Assembly (NCBI GenBank): GCA_027859175.1
Contig: JAQIBG010000208.1
Location: forward strand, 1 to 40,404
Reading direction: 5' to 3'
DNA: 40,404 bases
DNA from: Planctomycetota bacterium
GTDB lineage: Bacteria; Planctomycetota; UBA11346
Of the stretch, positions 38,077 through 40,404 are shown piece by piece. Numbering within the stretch: the first letter of the stretch is position 1; each line of letters starts with the position of its first letter. Under the pieces are notes generated by a model. The model ran no database searches and had not been told where the DNA came from. It saw only the letters and a program-made list of their open reading frames with translations. The position numbers and the translations under genes are program-made.

Positions 38077-38242
38077 GGTTCGCAAGCATGTGCTTGTGAA
38101 CCTCGTTCCTGGGCGCTGTGCTCCCAGGAATAATCTGATCCATAACGGATCATAACCGTCCAACTGCCATTTCGTGGTTGGACTTCCGGCACATTGGATG
38201 CCGTTAATCGCGCTTAAGCGCATGCGCGGGGATAGAACCCGC
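38077..38242 (+). other. Cluster of six inverted repeats/hairpins (candidate structured RNA leader or oriT-like region)
   Basis: 38077-38102 GGTTCGCAAGC/GCTTGTGAACC; 38106-38130 TTCCTGGG/CCCAGGAA; 38136-38152 TGATCC/GGATCA; 38158-38183 GTCCAAC/GTTGGAC; 38210-38221 GCGCTTAAGCGC; 38226-38242 GCGGG/CCCGC. Confidence 0.65.
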
Positions 38243-38256
38243 AGAAGGAGGCCACC

Positions 38257-39000
38257 ATGGCCCGTATGACCGAGAATGCCCTCGAAGGCAACGGCAAGCC
38301 CATCGATAAGATCACCTCGCGTTATTTCGAGCTTTCTGCCGATCAACACGAGGCGATGACGTCGGATGCATTGGACAAAAAGGCGCGCGATCTCGCCACC
38401 GCTGCAAGCGATGGCAAGCGCGACTACCGCAAGTTTCCCCGTTGGGCGATGGCTGAAGAAAAGGCGATCGCTGGGGTTGCACCCGACATGACGAAGGAAG
38501 CGCAGGTTTCGCCCTACGCCCGACTCATGTCGCAGTCTCGTGGCTACGAGCAGGCGGCACGTTCGAAGGAAGCGATCTCGAAAGGGCTCCTCCAAGAATT
38601 TGCCAACGAAGATGGCACCGTTGAGCGCGGCATTGTCTCGCTCGATGGTTCCAAAAAGCCGGCTCGCGAAGGTCAATGGGTGAAGCTCAACAGTGAGGGC
38701 CAACGGCTCGAACTGTCGACCTTCAAGGACGGGAAGGCAAACGGTGAATCCCTCACCTACGATCCGGCCAACGGCCGCGTCGCAGAAAAGGGTTTCTACC
38801 GTGAGGGTGAAAAAGCGGGGACCTTTTACTCGAACTTCAACGAGAAGGGCTTTGCCCAACACGTTGAAAAGTTCAAGGGTGGTGCGCTGGAGAAAGCCTA
38901 CGACCGTACTCCTGAGTCCGTAGAAATGCGGAAAGAGGAACGGGCGCAGACCCAGCGCGCTCAAGAGGCCGTCCACGCTATTCGACCGTCGATGGGATAA
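38257..39000 (+). CDS. MORN/YwqK-repeat-like protein of unknown function
   Basis: GAAGGAGG Shine-Dalgarno; repeats such as REGQWVKLNSEGQRLELSTFKDGKANGESLTYDPANGRVAEKGFYREGEKAGTFYSNFNEKG; TAA stop; own terminator. Confidence 0.75.
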   Translation: MARMTENALEGNGKPIDKITSRYFELSADQHEAMTSDALDKKARDLATAASDGKRDYRKFPRWAMAEEKAIAGVAPDMTKEAQVSPYARLMSQSRGYEQAARSKEAISKGLLQEFANEDGTVERGIVSLDGSKKPAREGQWVKLNSEGQRLELSTFKDGKANGESLTYDPANGRVAEKGFYREGEKAGTFYSNFNEKGFAQHVEKFKGGALEKAYDRTPESVEMRKEERAQTQRAQEAVHAIRPSMG

Positions 39001-39028
39001 CGCAATGTAGCCTTGGCTGCTTGCATTG

Positions 39029-39060
39029 GCGCCCTCACTCTATCGAGTGAGGGCGCTTTT
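39029..39060 (+). terminator. Rho-independent terminator
   Basis: GCGCCCTCACTC-TATC-GAGTGAGGGCGC-TTTT, perfect 12-bp stem. Confidence 0.9.
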
Positions 39061-39083
39061 ACTGCTGGACAACGTCATGGAGC

Positions 39084-40404
39084 GTTTCTATCCGCGCCCC
39101 CGTGAAGGGGCGACCCCTCAACAGCACCGTTTTCCCCGCCTGGGACTGGTTTCTATCCGCGCCCCCGTGAAGGGGCGACTGAACAGCAGGTCGGCGTGTA
39201 TCAGGACCAAATGTTTCTATCCGCGCCCCCGTGAGGGGCGACATGCCCAGCGGGGCCAGGTTGGCGGCGGGGATGGTGTTTCTATCCGCGCCCCCGTGAA
39301 GGGGCGACTTCGTGTGCGTCGATGGGGTCCATCTCCTAGTGGGTTTCTATCCGCGCCCCCGTGAAGGGGCGACGCGCCAAAATGACAAGCGCAACGATGG
39401 GATAAACGTTTCTATCCGCGCCCCCGTGAAGGGGCGACCTGGCGTCTACCCACCCCGGCCTGCGCGCCACGGTTTCTATCCGCGCCCCCGTGAAGGGGCG
39501 ACTGCCTCGCAGTGTCGAGCGGGCCCTGGACTCCCACCAGTTTCTATCCGCGCCCCCGTGAAGGGGCGACGCGCGAATCTGTACCGCGCTTCCATCGGCA
39601 TGATGTTTCTATCCGCGCCCCCGTGAAGGGGCGACAAGACGTCACGCGATGCGGCAATGACGCCCTTCTTGTTTCTATCCGCGCCCCCGTGAAGGGGCGA
39701 CATATGCCCGGCGCGTGTCGGGGTCAACGCTGGTGTTTCTATCCGCGCCCCCGTGAAGGGGCGACCCAATTCCTTGCGCGTAAGGGTGACCGGGCGGTGT
39801 TTCTATCCGCGCCCCCGTGAAGGGGCGACGTCCATGTGACTGCTGCCACCATGGAAGCCATCAAGTTTCTATCCGCGCCCCCGTGAAGGGGCGACCGGCC
39901 AGCCCAATCGTAGCAACCTCACGCGCACGTTTCTATCCGCGCCCCCGTGAAGGGGCGACACCTGCAACCCACGCGCATGAGGAGCAGAACATGTTTCTAT
40001 CCGCGCCCCCGTGAAGGGGCGACTTGCTGTGCTTGGTGGTCGCCAGCACCGAGGACGCGTTTCTATCCGCGCCCCCGTGAAGGGGCGACTGTGGGCGTAA
40101 ACGATCCAATCCTTATCGCTAAGGTTTCTATCCGCGCCCCCGTGAAGGGGCGACATCCACCACCGGCCCCGTAACCGATATTAACGACGTTTCTATCCGC
40201 GCCCCCGTGAAGGGGCGACGCGTTACGCCGGTGCGCTGGACCAAGCGCTGATGTTTCTATCCGCGCCCCCGTGAAGGGGCGACACACGTTTGAGGCCGGC
40301 GAGACCTACGATTTGACCGTTTCTATCCGCGCCCCCGTGAAGGGGCGACCGCGCCAATAATCCATGACCCCGCTCACGGAAACGTTTCTATCCGCGCCCC
40401 CGTG
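39084..40404 (-). CRISPR. Type I-C-like CRISPR array, 20 full repeats plus one truncated by the window end, 20 spacers
   Basis: 31-nt repeat GTTTCTATCCGCGCCCCCGTGAAGGGGCGAC (reverse complement GTCGCCCCTTCACGGGGGCGCGGATAGAAAC) at 39084, 39149, 39213 (30 nt, one A missing), 39278, 39343, 39408, 39472, 39540, 39605, 39671, 39735, 39799, 39865, 39929, 39993, 40059, 40124, 40189, 40253, 40319, 40384; spacers 33-37 nt. Minus orientation inferred from the ...GATAGAAAC repeat end. Confidence 0.98.

Noticed and set aside
38158-38183. GTCCAAC...GTTGGAC matches integron attC end-box consensus (RYYYAAC/GTTRRRY)
   Set aside because: The total length is only 26 bp, far shorter than attC sites, and no integrase or cassette structure is nearby.
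38077-38250. Possible tRNA or tmRNA in the hairpin cluster
   Set aside because: No cloverleaf, anticodon arm or T-loop consensus could be assembled.
37993-38976. 327-aa minus-strand ORF over the MORN-like gene and hairpin region
   Set aside because: The + strand gene has a Shine-Dalgarno, repeat periodicity and terminator; the antisense ORF has no supported family and spans the structured region.
39026-40287. ORFs on both strands within the array (FYPRPREGAT, VSIRAPVKGR, SPLHGGADRN, RPFTGARIET repeats)
   Set aside because: They are translations of the CRISPR repeat in different frames, not real proteins.
39084-40404. Spacers matching the transfer genes in this window (self-targeting)
   Set aside because: No match was noticed by eye, but this was not an exhaustive search; a BLAST of the spacers against the window would settle it.

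Overview
The window is dominated by one co-directional (+ strand) cluster of conjugation / type IV secretion (F-like to genomic-island-like mating-pair formation) genes, from about 883 to 39000. Most genes overlap start-to-stop (ATGA, GTGA or TGATG junctions). Recognisable parts, in order, are: an SNase-like nuclease; a TraW/TrbC-like exported protein; a giant 1.6-kaa exported protein; TraU-like; TrbC-like; a thioredoxin-fold TraF-like protein (CPFC); a small double ribbon-helix-helix candidate regulator; TraH-like; a lipoprotein; a TraG_N-like protein; a VKOR-DsbA-like fusion; a candidate pilin; TraL, two VirB8/TraE-like, TraK, TraB and TraV-like proteins; a TraC/VirB4 ATPase; small lipoproteins; a putative outer-membrane barrel; a DUF4400-like membrane protein; and a TraD/VirD4 coupling protein. 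A structured intergenic region and a separately expressed-looking gene with MORN/YwqK-like repeats follow, closed by a clear hairpin terminator. The window ends inside a type I-C-like CRISPR array: 21 repeats, the last truncated, and 20 spacers of 33-37 nt. By repeat orientation the array is transcribed on the minus strand with its leader beyond the right edge. No cas gene, relaxase or integrase was recognised in the window. The leads I rate highest are the MORN/YwqK-like domain shared by the coupling-protein tail and the gene after it, the multi-hairpin region between them, the ~740-aa insertion in the TraB/VirB10-like protein, the VKOR-DsbA fusion, the giant exported protein, and a putative operator family linked to the RHH gene. 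All family calls come from reading the translations by eye; no database search was run.
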